NCBI RefSeq assembly: GCF_018320785.1
Contig: NC_054873.1
Span: forward strand, 35,005,196-35,069,195
Source of the DNA: Cheilinus undulatus
Lineage: Eukaryota > Chordata > Actinopteri > Labriformes > Labridae
DNA: 64,000 nucleotides
Direction: 5' to 3'
This document shows positions 33,729 to 43,612 of the stretch, in pieces. Made by a program: the position numbers and the translations under genes. The notes beneath the pieces were generated by a model. The model had not been told where the DNA came from and ran no database searches. It saw only the letters and a program-made list of their open reading frames with translations. Position 1 is the stretch's first letter. Each line of letters opens with the position of its first letter.

Positions 33729-34560
33729 AAAATAGTTTGCAGATCCTCCAAACCAGCACGTCATCTCATGGATCATTTATTCTCCTCTGGGTTTCATGCT
33801 GTGAATAAGTTATTCAAAATGTCAAAGATCTCCTATTCTCTTTGAAGGACTTCTTCTCTTTAGTTACATTGCCCACAGGAGATCAGCAGACCTTTATTTA
33901 TGAGGCTTTAAATCACTGCCCTTCATCCCTCCTGTGACATCAGCAGGGATATAAACCTGTTGGAGTCATAAGAAACTGTGACACACCAGGGTATTTGTTT
34001 TCAACATCATCTTTCTTACTTTATCCCAGAATAAATACTATTAAATTAGTAGAAATACAATGATACGGAGTGTGTATTTTGTACAATGTAATAAGAATGT
34101 GAATCATTGAAAAGTAGCTGCACAGGGAACATGAGATTATAAACTGTACTGGCTGCTGTTCTCCATGTTTGTGTGTAGCGCCATCTGCTGGCTGAATTTG
34201 TTGCATTCATTCATGTTGGAAGTCTTGTCAGCATTATTTAAATGAAATTTGAATGTACCTCTTAACCAAACAGTTATTTCTGACTTGCTGTGATCCTGCA
34301 GTTGGCATTACTGCTCATTGAACATCAGCATGTGTTGGGATCCAAGTTCCTGGATTTTACGAGCAGAAATCAACTGTACTGAACTTATGTGTGCATTCGT
34401 GTGTAATAGCATGACTGTTGAACTCATCCAGATTTGTAGAAAATCAGTCCCATCTGACACAATATGAGCTTTACGTTGCACATAGAGACTATAAATGTAT
34501 ATTTTTATTCATATGTGACTGTTTATTGTGTTATTTACTCAATAAATTACACTGGAACAG
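33729..34560 (+). other. rabl2: 3' untranslated region of rabl2
   Basis: The region runs from the stop codon to just past an AATAAA at 34541-34546. No coding signal is seen. Confidence 0.55.
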
Positions 34561-34787
34561 ATTTTTAAGAAAAATTCATTTCGGTTTGTATTGCATTTAT
34601 TGTATAGTTACATAATATAACAAACATCTTTCTGTAGAAGAGATAACTGGGCAAAATGTTAGGTCTTTCATTATTGACATCCACATCCAAAACTGCAGGA
34701 AAACTTGATTTCTGCAGCCACTGGATGTTGAGAAATTCAATACCTGTGAGACTAGGCTGATTTGATAAGTGGTTTTAACATTTACTG

Positions 34788-35000
34788 TTTGTTGTACTCA
34801 AGTAAAAGTACTGTTACTCTGGTTTAAATTTACAAAAGTAAAAGTACTGGTCAATGAATCTACTCAAGTAAAAATAAAAGTATCTAATTTAAAGTTTGTA
34901 TTAAGTACTAAGTGGCTTCTGAGGAGCTGTAAATTAAAATGTTTTCTTATTGGCAAGAAGAGAACAGATCTCCAACCAGTTTGTTCAAGTAAAGTCACAC
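34788..35000. repeat. hAT (Tol2-like) fragment
   Basis: Repeated words such as ACTCAAGTAAAAGTACT and its inverse occur here, as in the ends of Tol2-related hAT elements of fish. No intact terminus or target duplication is visible. Confidence 0.45.
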
Positions 35001-35114
35001 CTTTAAAATAAAGTAAAATCCCAGCAAAATTGACAGTGTTAAATTTAACACTTTAAAGGTGTTTACATTAGTCCAGACCACATGTGGTTTGACTACACTT
35101 TTGAAAGGGTTGAA

Positions 35115-35290
35115 TATTTTACAGTATGGGCATTGGTGTATCTCTGTTGGTAGAGTAGAGGCCCATATACGGAGGCTATAGTCCTCGCCTCACTGGGGAC
35201 AATTTCCGGTCCTGGCCTGGTTGGTGCATGTTTGACCGATTCTCTTCTTTCTCCATGTTTCCTGTCTCTCTTCAGCTGTCCTATCAGAAT
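35115..35290 (+). repeat. tRNA-derived SINE fragment
   Basis: The block TTGGTAGAGTAGAGGCC, then ACGGAGGCTATAGTCCTCG, then TTTCCTGTCTCTCTTCAGCT and GTCCTATCA, follows the order of a common spiny-rayed fish SINE with a tRNA-like head and pyrimidine-rich tail. The A-box is recognisable; the B-box is eroded. Confidence 0.65.
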
Positions 35291-35307
35291 GGTATATGTG
35301 TCCTTAA

Positions 35308-35520
35308 AGGGATAGTTCAGAATTTTTGAAGTTGGGTCGTCTGAGGTACTTGGCTTATAGTAATGGCATTAGCCTCCAGTGATTTCCGTGTAATTTGATC
35401 CCGTTGTTATTCCGGGCTCAGAGAGAGCTAGAGCATAGCGGCTGTAGATGGGAACGTTTTGTCTTCGTAAATAAAGGAGTGGGCCAAGAACATATGTTGG
35501 CTAGCCTGTGCGCTATGTCG
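35308..35520. repeat. TTAA-ended dispersed repeat, one end
   Basis: CTTAAAGGGATAGTTCAGAA and the following GAGGTACTTGGCTTATAGT resemble one end of a frequent fish repeat that begins at TTAA, possibly piggyBac-like. The opposite end was not identified. Confidence 0.4.
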
Positions 35521-35991
35521 AAAATGTACACTGCACTTTCTTTCTCCCCAAAAACCCCTCTGTATCAGGCACTAATTTACGATGCAGCTTTCACCATTTT
35601 AAATCCTTCCACCTCCGCACACTGTTTACGGTTGACTCATCCGCTGGTCAGCTGTGTGTGTCTGTGGAGTTCTTCATGAATAACAACACCTTCTGCTTAA
35701 ACGAATTGTATTTTCAGTTTTAAATTTTCAAGTTCTGCAATCTCTCTTTCTGTTTTATGAGAACCAATAAATGTCACTCATGCATTCACCACATCCTGTT
35801 TACTTATTAAATTGTGACTATCTCATTCCTTTTACACCACATTTTACACCACCATAAGACAGAATAGGTGAAAATGAATGGGTAGCCTACATTATCAAAT
35901 TCATGGGATAAAAGTCAAAATCATAAAACAAAAAGCCAAAATTATAAGACAGTCATAATTGTGAAATAGACGTCATAATTATAAGGTAACG

Positions 35992-35995
<4 letters not shown>

Positions 35996-36040
<45 letters not shown>
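35996..36040. repeat. TA microsatellite
   Basis: An uninterrupted TA run of about 45 bp lies just before repeat module copy 1. Confidence 0.95.
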
Positions 36041-36045
<5 letters not shown>

Positions 36046-36130
36046 AAATTGTGACTCATTCTTTTTACATCATAATTAAGTTAAACATTATTGAAATCAA
36101 AATGTGAAAATTATGAGGGTTTTATTTTCC

Positions 36131-36478
36131 AAATGTTAAAAACAGTATGCCGTCGTAGTGATACCGGGGGAATCTACAGCATGTGCTGGACTCTACCGCA
36201 CTCCAGCCGGCGAACCTCCCGGCGCGCACGAGTACGCTTCCTAGCTCCCCCGTGGAGCCACTGAGTTGCGAACTCGGTACCTTCGGGTTGCGGGCAAGTA
36301 ACGATACCACTGGACTAAACACACTGTGGCGAAAATATAGCACCAGCAGGGGGGGTTTATCTTTTGTTTATCTTTTTTTAATTCATAACATTCCAGCCAA
36401 CAGATGCTCTCATGCTGCGGGAACTGGCGAATCGTTTGGAGAAGGAGACTTAAAAACTCTCAGTTGGCAGACAGTAAC
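36131..36478 (-). repeat. CpG-rich tRNA-like module, copy 1
   Basis: A 348-bp block rich in CpG, unlike its AT-rich surroundings. On the minus strand it has TAGTCCAGTGG (36318-36308), like a Pol III A-box, and GAGTTCGCAAC (36275-36265), like a B-box, with the spacing of a tRNA. It may therefore be the head of a tRNA-derived SINE. The cloverleaf is poor, so it is not a working tRNA gene. It is identical by eye to copy 4. Confidence 0.7.
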
Positions 36479-36720
36479 GGGTTATTAGATAAAAAATGAA
36501 ATTATGAGGGAAAGTCAATAATGAGACAAAAGTCAGAATTATTAAGTAAAAAGTCATTAATATGACATAGTTTCTCAAAACGATGAGATTTAAATCAAAA
36601 ATAAGAGAGAATAGGTAAAATTGAATGGGTAGCCTACATTATCAGATTCATGAGATTAAAGCCAAAATTATAAGACAGTCATAATTGTGAAATAGATGTC
36701 ATAATTATGAGATAAAGATT
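36479..36720. repeat. AT-rich spacer of the module array, copy 1
   Basis: A run of degenerate words like AAAGTCATAATTATGAGA with a period near 20 bp. The same spacer recurs at 38461-38700 and 39297-39540, so module and spacer were copied together. Confidence 0.75.
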
Positions 36721-36835
36721 TTAAAAAATTATATATATAATTCAATTGTGACTCATTCCTTTTACACCATCATTAAGTTAGACATTATTGGAATCAAATG
36801 TGAAAATTATGAGATCAAGTTTTTTTTTTTTTTCC

Positions 36836-37181
36836 AAATGTTAAAAACAGTATGCCGTCGCAGTGATACCGGGGGAATCTACAGCACGTGCTGGACTCTA
36901 CCACACTCCAGCCGGCGAACCTCCCGGCGCGCACGAGTACGCTTTCTAGCTCCCCCGTGGAGCCACTGAGTTGCGAACTCGGTACCTTCGGGTTGCGGGC
37001 AAGTAACGATACCACTGGACTAAACATACTGCGGCGAAAATAAAGTGTCATCAGGGGGGCTTTATCTTTGTTTATTTTTTTTAATTCATAACATTCCAGC
37101 CAACAGATGCTCTCATGCTGCGGGAACTGGCAAATCGTTTGGAGACGGAGACTTAAAAACTCTCAACTGGCAGACAGTAAC
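36836..37181 (-). repeat. CpG-rich tRNA-like module, copy 2
   Basis: It has the same layout as copy 1, with scattered substitutions (for example in the TTATTTT stretch and near the right end). It matches copy 5 more closely than copy 1. Confidence 0.7.
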
Positions 37182-38307
37182 TCCTATCTTGTTTTCACAA
37201 ATCGTTCTATTTTGCCAGTTTGTTTCATTCATTTTTCTGTTTCTGCCCTTTTGACAGTATTTTATCGTCAGTATGTTTAAGATCAAATAAAACACCCACC
37301 TTTGGACAAGTTTTACTCAATTTTACATGATTTCAAAATGTGATCCGTGTGTGTTTGGCTCGTTGATAATGATGCGCATCGCAAAAGTCATCATCAAACA
37401 CGAGTATGGGAGAGCATCAAAGTGACTGAAGAAATGTGTTAAAGGAGGGCATTAGAAGCTCCACTTTGACCACCAGACAGCACACCTCTATGAATGAACT
37501 TACTGAAGAGACGCGCCGTCAGCGGACTTCCTCTGCGCTCTTGGACGCACCTTCCTCCGTCCAGCGCGCACCCGACAGTAATAATATATATTAATAATTA
37601 TTAATTAATAATAATATATTAATATTATTAATAATTGTGACTAAGTTTTCATTTTAATTTGGCAGTTAAAGTCTGTCTTCTTTGTGTGGACTTAGATTTA
37701 TTGATATGACTTATTGCAAAGAGTCTTTACTGTTGACAGTTTTCACCTTTATAGAGGATTTCGGGAGGATTTTGAAATAGTAAGCCTTAAAAGAGCCGCA
37801 ACTGGTCACTAAAGAGCCACATGCGGTTCCAGAGCCGCGGGTTGAGTAAGTTATCACTGGCCTACGGTGTCAGACTCCGAGCTTCACTGTCCACCCAGGA
37901 GGAGAGGGGGAGGCGGGGTAACGGCGCAGCATCAGCGCATTGAACAGGCTGTGTATCCATGGGACACTACAAGTTTTGCTGGAATGCCGACGTGAAAACC
38001 GTGGGGGGCTAATTAAACACTGGCGATCCGCTCCAGTTTAATACATAAATGGGAAACCCTGTAAAGGATCAATGAGTCAGGCAGAACATCCTCAACTAAG
38101 CATCCCTGTTCTGCCCTGACAGAGGGGGAATGGCAGGATAACAAAGGGGACGCATTTTGGTCATTTTGCTAACAAGGGGGACGCCATCCTCCCTCATCCC
38201 CCTCAGATCGCCTACTTATGATTCAATTGTGACTGTCTCATTCCTTTTACATTATTGGAATCAAAATGTGAAAATTATGAGATCAAGGTTTTTTTTTTTT
38301 TTTCTCC
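37182..38307. other. Unique stretch between modules with a dispersed repeat
   Basis: It holds CpG-rich DNA at about 37500-37570, an AT palindromic stretch at 37580-37635, and a hAT-like end at about 37780-37860 (GAGCCACATGCGGTTCCAGA). The repeat at 38010-38216 recurs near 41.4 kb. No exon is recognised. Confidence 0.5.
38010..38216. repeat. Dispersed repeat, copy A
   Basis: The block from CTAATTAAACACTGGCGATC to CAGATCGCCTAC recurs at 41363-41571 with a few changes. It contains GGGAAACCCTGTAAAG and CATCCTCAACTAAGCATCCC. No coding potential or terminal repeats were seen, so the family is unknown. Confidence 0.8.
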
Positions 38308-38460
38308 AAATGTTAAAAACAGTATGCCGTCGCAGTGATACCTGGGGAATCTACAGCACGTGCTGGACTGTATTCCAGCCAACAGATGCTGTCATGCTGC
38401 GGGAACTGGCGAATCGTTTGGGGAAGGAGGCTTAAAAACTCTAAAGTGGCAGACAGTAAC
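38308..38460 (-). repeat. CpG-rich module, copy 3, internally deleted
   Basis: Both ends of the module are present, but the middle 195 bp or so, including the tRNA-like part, is missing. It is followed by the same AT-rich spacer as copies 1 and 4. Confidence 0.75.
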
Positions 38461-38795
38461 TGGTTATTAGATAAAAATTGAAATCATGAGGAAAAGTCAA
38501 TAATGAGACAAAAGTCAGAATTATTAAGTAAAAAGTCATTAATATGACAGTTTCTCAAAACGATGAGATTTAAATCAAAAATAAGAGAGAATAGGTAAAA
38601 ATGAATGGGTAGCCTACATTATCAGATTCATGAGATTAAAGCCAAAATTATAAGACAGTCATAATTGTGAAATTAATGTCATAATTATGAGGTAAAGATT
38701 TTAAAAAATTATATATATAATTCAATTGTGACTATCTCATTCCTTTTACACCACAGTCATAATTGTGAAATAGACGTCATAATAATGAGGTAACG

Positions 38796-38796
<1 letters not shown>

Positions 38797-38859
<63 letters not shown>
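38797..38859. repeat. Poly(A) run followed by TA microsatellite
   Basis: About 28 A residues are followed by a TA run, at the position matching the TA run before module copy 1. Confidence 0.95.
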
Positions 38860-38863
<4 letters not shown>

Positions 38864-38948
38864 AAATTGTGACTCATTCTTTTTACATCATAATTAAGTT
38901 AAACATTATTGGAATCAAAATGTGAAAATTATGAGGGTTTTATTTTCC

Positions 38949-39296
38949 AAATGTTAAAAACAGTATGCCGTCGTAGTGATACCGGGGGAATCTACAGCAT
39001 GTGCTGGACTCTACCGCACTCCAGCCGGCGAACCTCCCGGCGCGCACGAGTACGCTTCCTAGCTCCCCCGTGGAGCCACTGAGTTGCGAACTCGGTACCT
39101 TCGGGTTGCGGGCAAGTAACGATACCACTGGACTAAACACACTGTGGCGAAAATATAGCACCAGCAGGGGGGGTTTATCTTTTGTTTATCTTTTTTTAAT
39201 TCATAACATTCCAGCCAACAGATGCTCTCATGCTGCGGGAACTGGCGAATCGTTTGGAGAAGGAGACTTAAAAACTCTCAGTTGGCAGACAGTAAC
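38949..39296 (-). repeat. CpG-rich tRNA-like module, copy 4
   Basis: It is the same as copy 1 at an offset of exactly 2818 bp, with matching flanks on both sides. This shows a recent duplication of a larger segment rather than independent insertions. Confidence 0.75.
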
Positions 39297-39665
39297 GGGT
39301 TATTAGATAAAAAATGAAATTATGAGGGAAAGTCAATAATGAGACAAAAGTCAGAATTATTAAGTAAAAAGTCATTAATATGACATAGTTTCTCAAAACG
39401 ATGAGATTTAAATCAAAAATAAGAGAGAATAGGTAAAATTGAATGGGTAGCCTACATTATCAGATTCATGAGATTAAAGCCAAAATTATAAGACATTCAT
39501 AATTGTGAAATAGACGTCATAATAATGAGGTAACGATTTATATATATATATATATGTATGTATAATGAAATTGTGACTCATTCCTTTTACACCATAATTA
39601 AATTAAACATTATTGGAATCAAATGTGAACATTATGAGATCAATTTTTTTTTTTTTTTTTTTTCC

Positions 39666-40011
39666 AAATGATAAAAACAGTATGCCGTCGCAGTGATACC
39701 GGGGGAATCTACAGCACGTGCTGGACTCTACCACACTCCAGCCGGCGAACCTCCCGGCGCGCACGAGTACGCTTCCTAGCTCCCCCGTGGAGCCACTGAG
39801 TTGCGAACTCGGTACCTTCGGGTTGCGGGCAAGTAACGATACAACTGGACTAAACATACTGTGGCGAAAATAAAGCACCAGCAGGGGGGGTTTATCTTTG
39901 TTTATTTTTTCTAATTCATAACATTCCAGCCAACAGATGCTCTCATGCTGCGGGAACTGGCGAATCGTTTGGAGAAGGAGGCTTAAAAACTCTCAGTTGG
40001 CAGACAGTAAC
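39666..40011 (-). repeat. CpG-rich tRNA-like module, copy 5
   Basis: It is the close counterpart of copy 2, at nearly the same 2.83-kb offset, preceded by a T-rich run. The right side passes into unrelated sequence after CAGACAGTAAC. Confidence 0.7.
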
Positions 40012-41362
40012 TCGTACCTTGTTTACTCTCTTGTTGTTTCCCTTGGGTTGTTTTGCATTCACGCTGAGATAGTGTACACACAAACTTAAGGCTGTGCCAT
40101 AAGTGCTTTTCCCTCTTTACAGCTCAACAAATGTGATGTGTACTGGTTGCAGGTCCATCGTGGGATTGCTACAAGACGTTAATGTAAGCAGGTTAACTGA
40201 GAAACTGAGTTACTGAGAAACTTGAATAATTACACTTATTGGGATGAGAACTTTTTTTGTTAACAATTAGAAATAATTGCATTAGTTGCAAAATGCAGCC
40301 TAGTTGATATTTTGAAACTGATCTTTAATCCTGGGGGCTGTTCTGTCAGTTAAAATTTTTTACTATTTAAAATTAATTCTGAGTCTTAGTCTTTGGATTA
40401 AAATGCCTTTTCATTTTAGTCAAACATTAGTCCCTTTTAGTCTAGTTTTGGTAAATTAGAAATCAAAAAGAAAAGATGTCTTAAAAGTAAAATCTCATGT
40501 TAAGAAAAGATACCTAAAACTTTAATTGTGAAACAGAAACAAAGTGTTGTATCTCTTTCTTTCCCTCCCCTGCATTTGAACTAAACTAGTGATTTCTATC
40601 ATCTTTAGAAGTTTTCTGAGGAGATTAAAAACAAAGTAGGGATTAAAGATATATTTATATCTATTATATCTCTTTATAATTATTAACTATCTATTCAGTT
40701 AATCATTGTTATTTCATTCAGTCTAAGCCTTTGATTCTTTACTAGTGGGTTGGACCCAGACGTTGGTTGTGAAGCCATTTTCAGTGGGCTGCTAATGTGT
40801 GCCTGGAAAAAAAAACAAAAAAAACGTTTCTTTACATTTCATATTTCAAGTGCTTCATTTTTCAATAGAAACATTTGGTTATGGTCAGTAGGCGATTTGT
40901 TTGTTTCTTTTTTTAACAAGGGGATGCAACTTGTCACCCCCCCCCCACCCCCACACACACACACCCCCACACCCCCACCACGTAAATGGGATGAAATAGG
41001 CTACATAAAAATGTCTGTACAGTGTCAGAAGAAAGGATATTTCACAGATAATAAGCATGTTTTTATTTGTGTAATTTCCCCCATGGACTAAAGTTTTTTT
41101 TAAATATCAGAATGTGCCGACTTAGAGCTATGAGAAGCTTTTCAAAGAGCTGGTGAATTATGGGTGTCTGTTTGGGTATTTCTATTTCTTATTTTGGACA
41201 TTTACTGTAGTTCTGTGACTCTGTTAACTTAAAGTTATGCTTTCTTTTTTTTTCCTCTCATTATTATTGTTTTAGCTAAAGGGGGAGGGTCCTCATACTG
41301 GTCTGCCTCTGGGCCTCCAAATGGCTAAAACCGGCCCTGCCTCACACCTGCAGCTCCCCCTA
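40012..41362. other. Intergenic, repeat fragments only
   Basis: The segment near 40745-40800 (GGACCCAGACGTTGGTTG, then TTTTCAGTGGGC) looks like an eroded relative of the hAT element at 23.4 kb. A C-rich/CA microsatellite lies at 40937-40980. No exon is seen. Confidence 0.45.
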
Positions 41363-41571
41363 ATTAAACACTGGCGATCCACTGCAGTTTAATACATAAA
41401 TGGGAAACCCTGTAAAGCATCAATGAGTCAGGCAGAACATCCTCAACTAAGCATCCCTGTTCTGCCCTGACAGAGAGGGGATGGCAGGTTCTCAAAGGGG
41501 ATGCATTTTGGTCATTTTGCTAACAAGGGGGGCGCCATCCCCCCGTCATCCCCCCTCAGATCTCCTACTGC
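41363..41571. repeat. Dispersed repeat, copy B
   Basis: It is the second copy of the block at 38010-38216, with about ten visible differences. Confidence 0.8.
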
Positions 41572-41694
41572 TTATTATAATCGTGACTGAACAAACATAA
41601 CCTTTAGAGACACTTCAGATCAAACACAACGCCGCCCTAGTAATCCTACATAATTCTCTACAATTAACTGAACTATTATCATGTGCAATTTCAG

Positions 41695-41997
41695 ATCAAA
41701 TATGGATCACATATTACACTATGAGCAGGGCTGAAGTGCCTGGGGTGTTTTTTGCCTAAAGTCTCCACAGTTTTAAAAGGGTGCCAATAATTTTGTCTGG
41801 CCCATTTTTTAGTTTTGTTCAAAATTATGTAAATTTGAGCTTTTTTTCTTCTGCTTTTTTGTGTTGTTCCAGTGCACATAAAGGAAATAAACATGTGTAA
41901 ACCAAAAACATTTGTAATTGCAACAATATCTGGGAGAAATGGTGTATTTTCTGGAAAAATTCCAGGGGTGCCAATACTTTGGTCCATGACTGTAATT
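41695..41997 (-). mobile_element. Terminal piece of a Tc1/mariner-type element
   Basis: On the minus strand the end reads TACAGTCATGGACCAAAGTA followed by TTGGCACCCCTGG, the terminus of a widespread fish Tc1/mariner family. A second GGGTGCCAATAATTTTG lies near 41780. No transposase frame remains. Confidence 0.6.
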
Positions 41998-43029
41998 ATG
42001 TCATATTTGTCATGCTTCATTTACTGTTAGATTGAACTCCATGACTTCTATGTGTAAAAACAAAGAACTGTCTTTCAACTTAGAAATTAAACCTTAATCT
42101 GTAAGTAGCACATTTAAACCCTCAGTTACAAAGTTCACAAACAAATAAAATAGGTGATTAATCAAAAAGTAAAATTTTTACAGAAGAAAATCCCAGTGTC
42201 AGAGGAAATAAACAGGCATAGTACAGAAATAAACCGAGCACAAAAGTGGGTAGCGAGTTGTTTCTTTTCTTTTTTTTTAATTGAATAGGCGTGATTCCAT
42301 CATCCATTAGGTTGTTTTTATTACATTGCACATGTTGTTTGATTTATTCTCAATCAAAAATATAGATGTTTTTTTAGGGAGAGGTGTGGCAGCAGTCACT
42401 TTCTTAAACAGCCTTCTTCAGTTTTTGTCTTGGCTGCGAACAACCAATCAGTTTACCGGTTACAGTGAAAACATGCGGTTGTTGTGTATCAGCTCTGACC
42501 CCGCTGAGGTTAACCTGCCCTTGCTCCCTGTCTCACACCCACCTAACATGATCAATCTAATTACATGCAGCCACTCCAGCAGCAGCTCAACCACTGCTGG
42601 GCTGCTTTCACAAACACATGAGGCATTTTCTGACTGTTTGTAATTACCTGAAATTCAGAATCATTTCTTGTCTTGTTAAAGTTTTCAGTGATAAAAACCT
42701 CTGATCAAGCAATACTGGGAGATACTGAATTCCATATTGTTTTTTATCTAAACCTTTTTTTAAGTTTCCCTTTAACAAGTCACATTGCGAATGTCCTAAA
42801 ACATTTCCCAGGCATGCATGTCTTTTGGTGTAGTTCTTTCATTTTTTTTAAATTTCAAAGTATGCATTCATATGACCAGAGATGGATAGTGTCAAATTCC
42901 AAAAGAAGGGAAAAATGCCCCCAAATAGTACTAAATTCACTAAAATGATAATAACAAGTTTGACTCAGCTACTCCAGAACATTCACCTAGTTGTATTTAA
43001 ACCATTTCTGAGTAACCTGATGTCCGCTT
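41998..43029. other. Gene-free stretch before slc15a5
   Basis: No exon, terminal repeat or RNA gene is recognised. Confidence 0.45.
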
Positions 43030-43245
43030 CAGGTCATTGTCTTGCTAGAAAATAAATTTCTTCCCAAGCCGTAGTTCTCTTGCAGACTGAATAAGATCGT
43101 CATCCAGGATTTTTCTATATTTTGCCACATTCATTTTACGCTCTATCTTTATGAGCCTTCCAGGGCCAACTGCTATGAAGCATCCCCACAGCATGATGCT
43201 GCCACCACTATGTGTAAGTCCCTGATTCATAAACAACCACAAGTC
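43030..43245 (-). mobile_element. Tc1-like transposase fragment
   Basis: The minus strand translates to [12 protein letters not shown], then NVAKYRKILDDDLIQSAREL, then in the next stretch QDNDLKRTS. This is the catalytic-core region of Tc1 transposases in decayed form. The ends of the element are gone. Confidence 0.75.
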
Positions 43246-43612
43246 TTTGCATTGTTTGTAATAACAGAAACATTTCTGGGATGCTCTCTAAATCACCCCA
43301 GTCAATCACTCCTGCTGGATAAGTTTAGCGGGATGTATTAAATCCCTGTGAGGCCTCCACAGTTCAGAGTAAAACCATGACTCAGGAGGACCATCAGCCG
43401 GCAGCACGTGCAGGATGTAGGTAGGTGTGTCTGAATCTACGTGCCTACAGCCTGGCTCTACAGTCACACCAACGTGAGGCATTCCAGCCCCAGCCTCTGT
43501 TGCTCTTATTCTGACAGGCCAGAAATCAGACCTCAGTGTGGCCCCATACTGGCTGTATCCAGTCGGCTGCACAGCCCAGGAGCCGGAGGGTCTTCAGAAA
43601 CTGTCTAAGGGC

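Noticed and set aside
36265-36318. A functional tRNA gene on the minus strand
   Set aside because: Box-like sequences are present, but the anticodon and acceptor stems do not pair well, and the T-loop departs from consensus.
36122-39878. Repeated open frames on both strands in the 36-40 kb modules as a gene family
   Set aside because: They track the repeated module exactly, overlap on both strands, and have no domain. The module is better explained as a repeat with a Pol III-like head.
43538-43612. slc15a5 start at 43538
   Set aside because: The codon there is GTG. The first ATG in the frame is 43613, although a spliced upstream exon remains possible.
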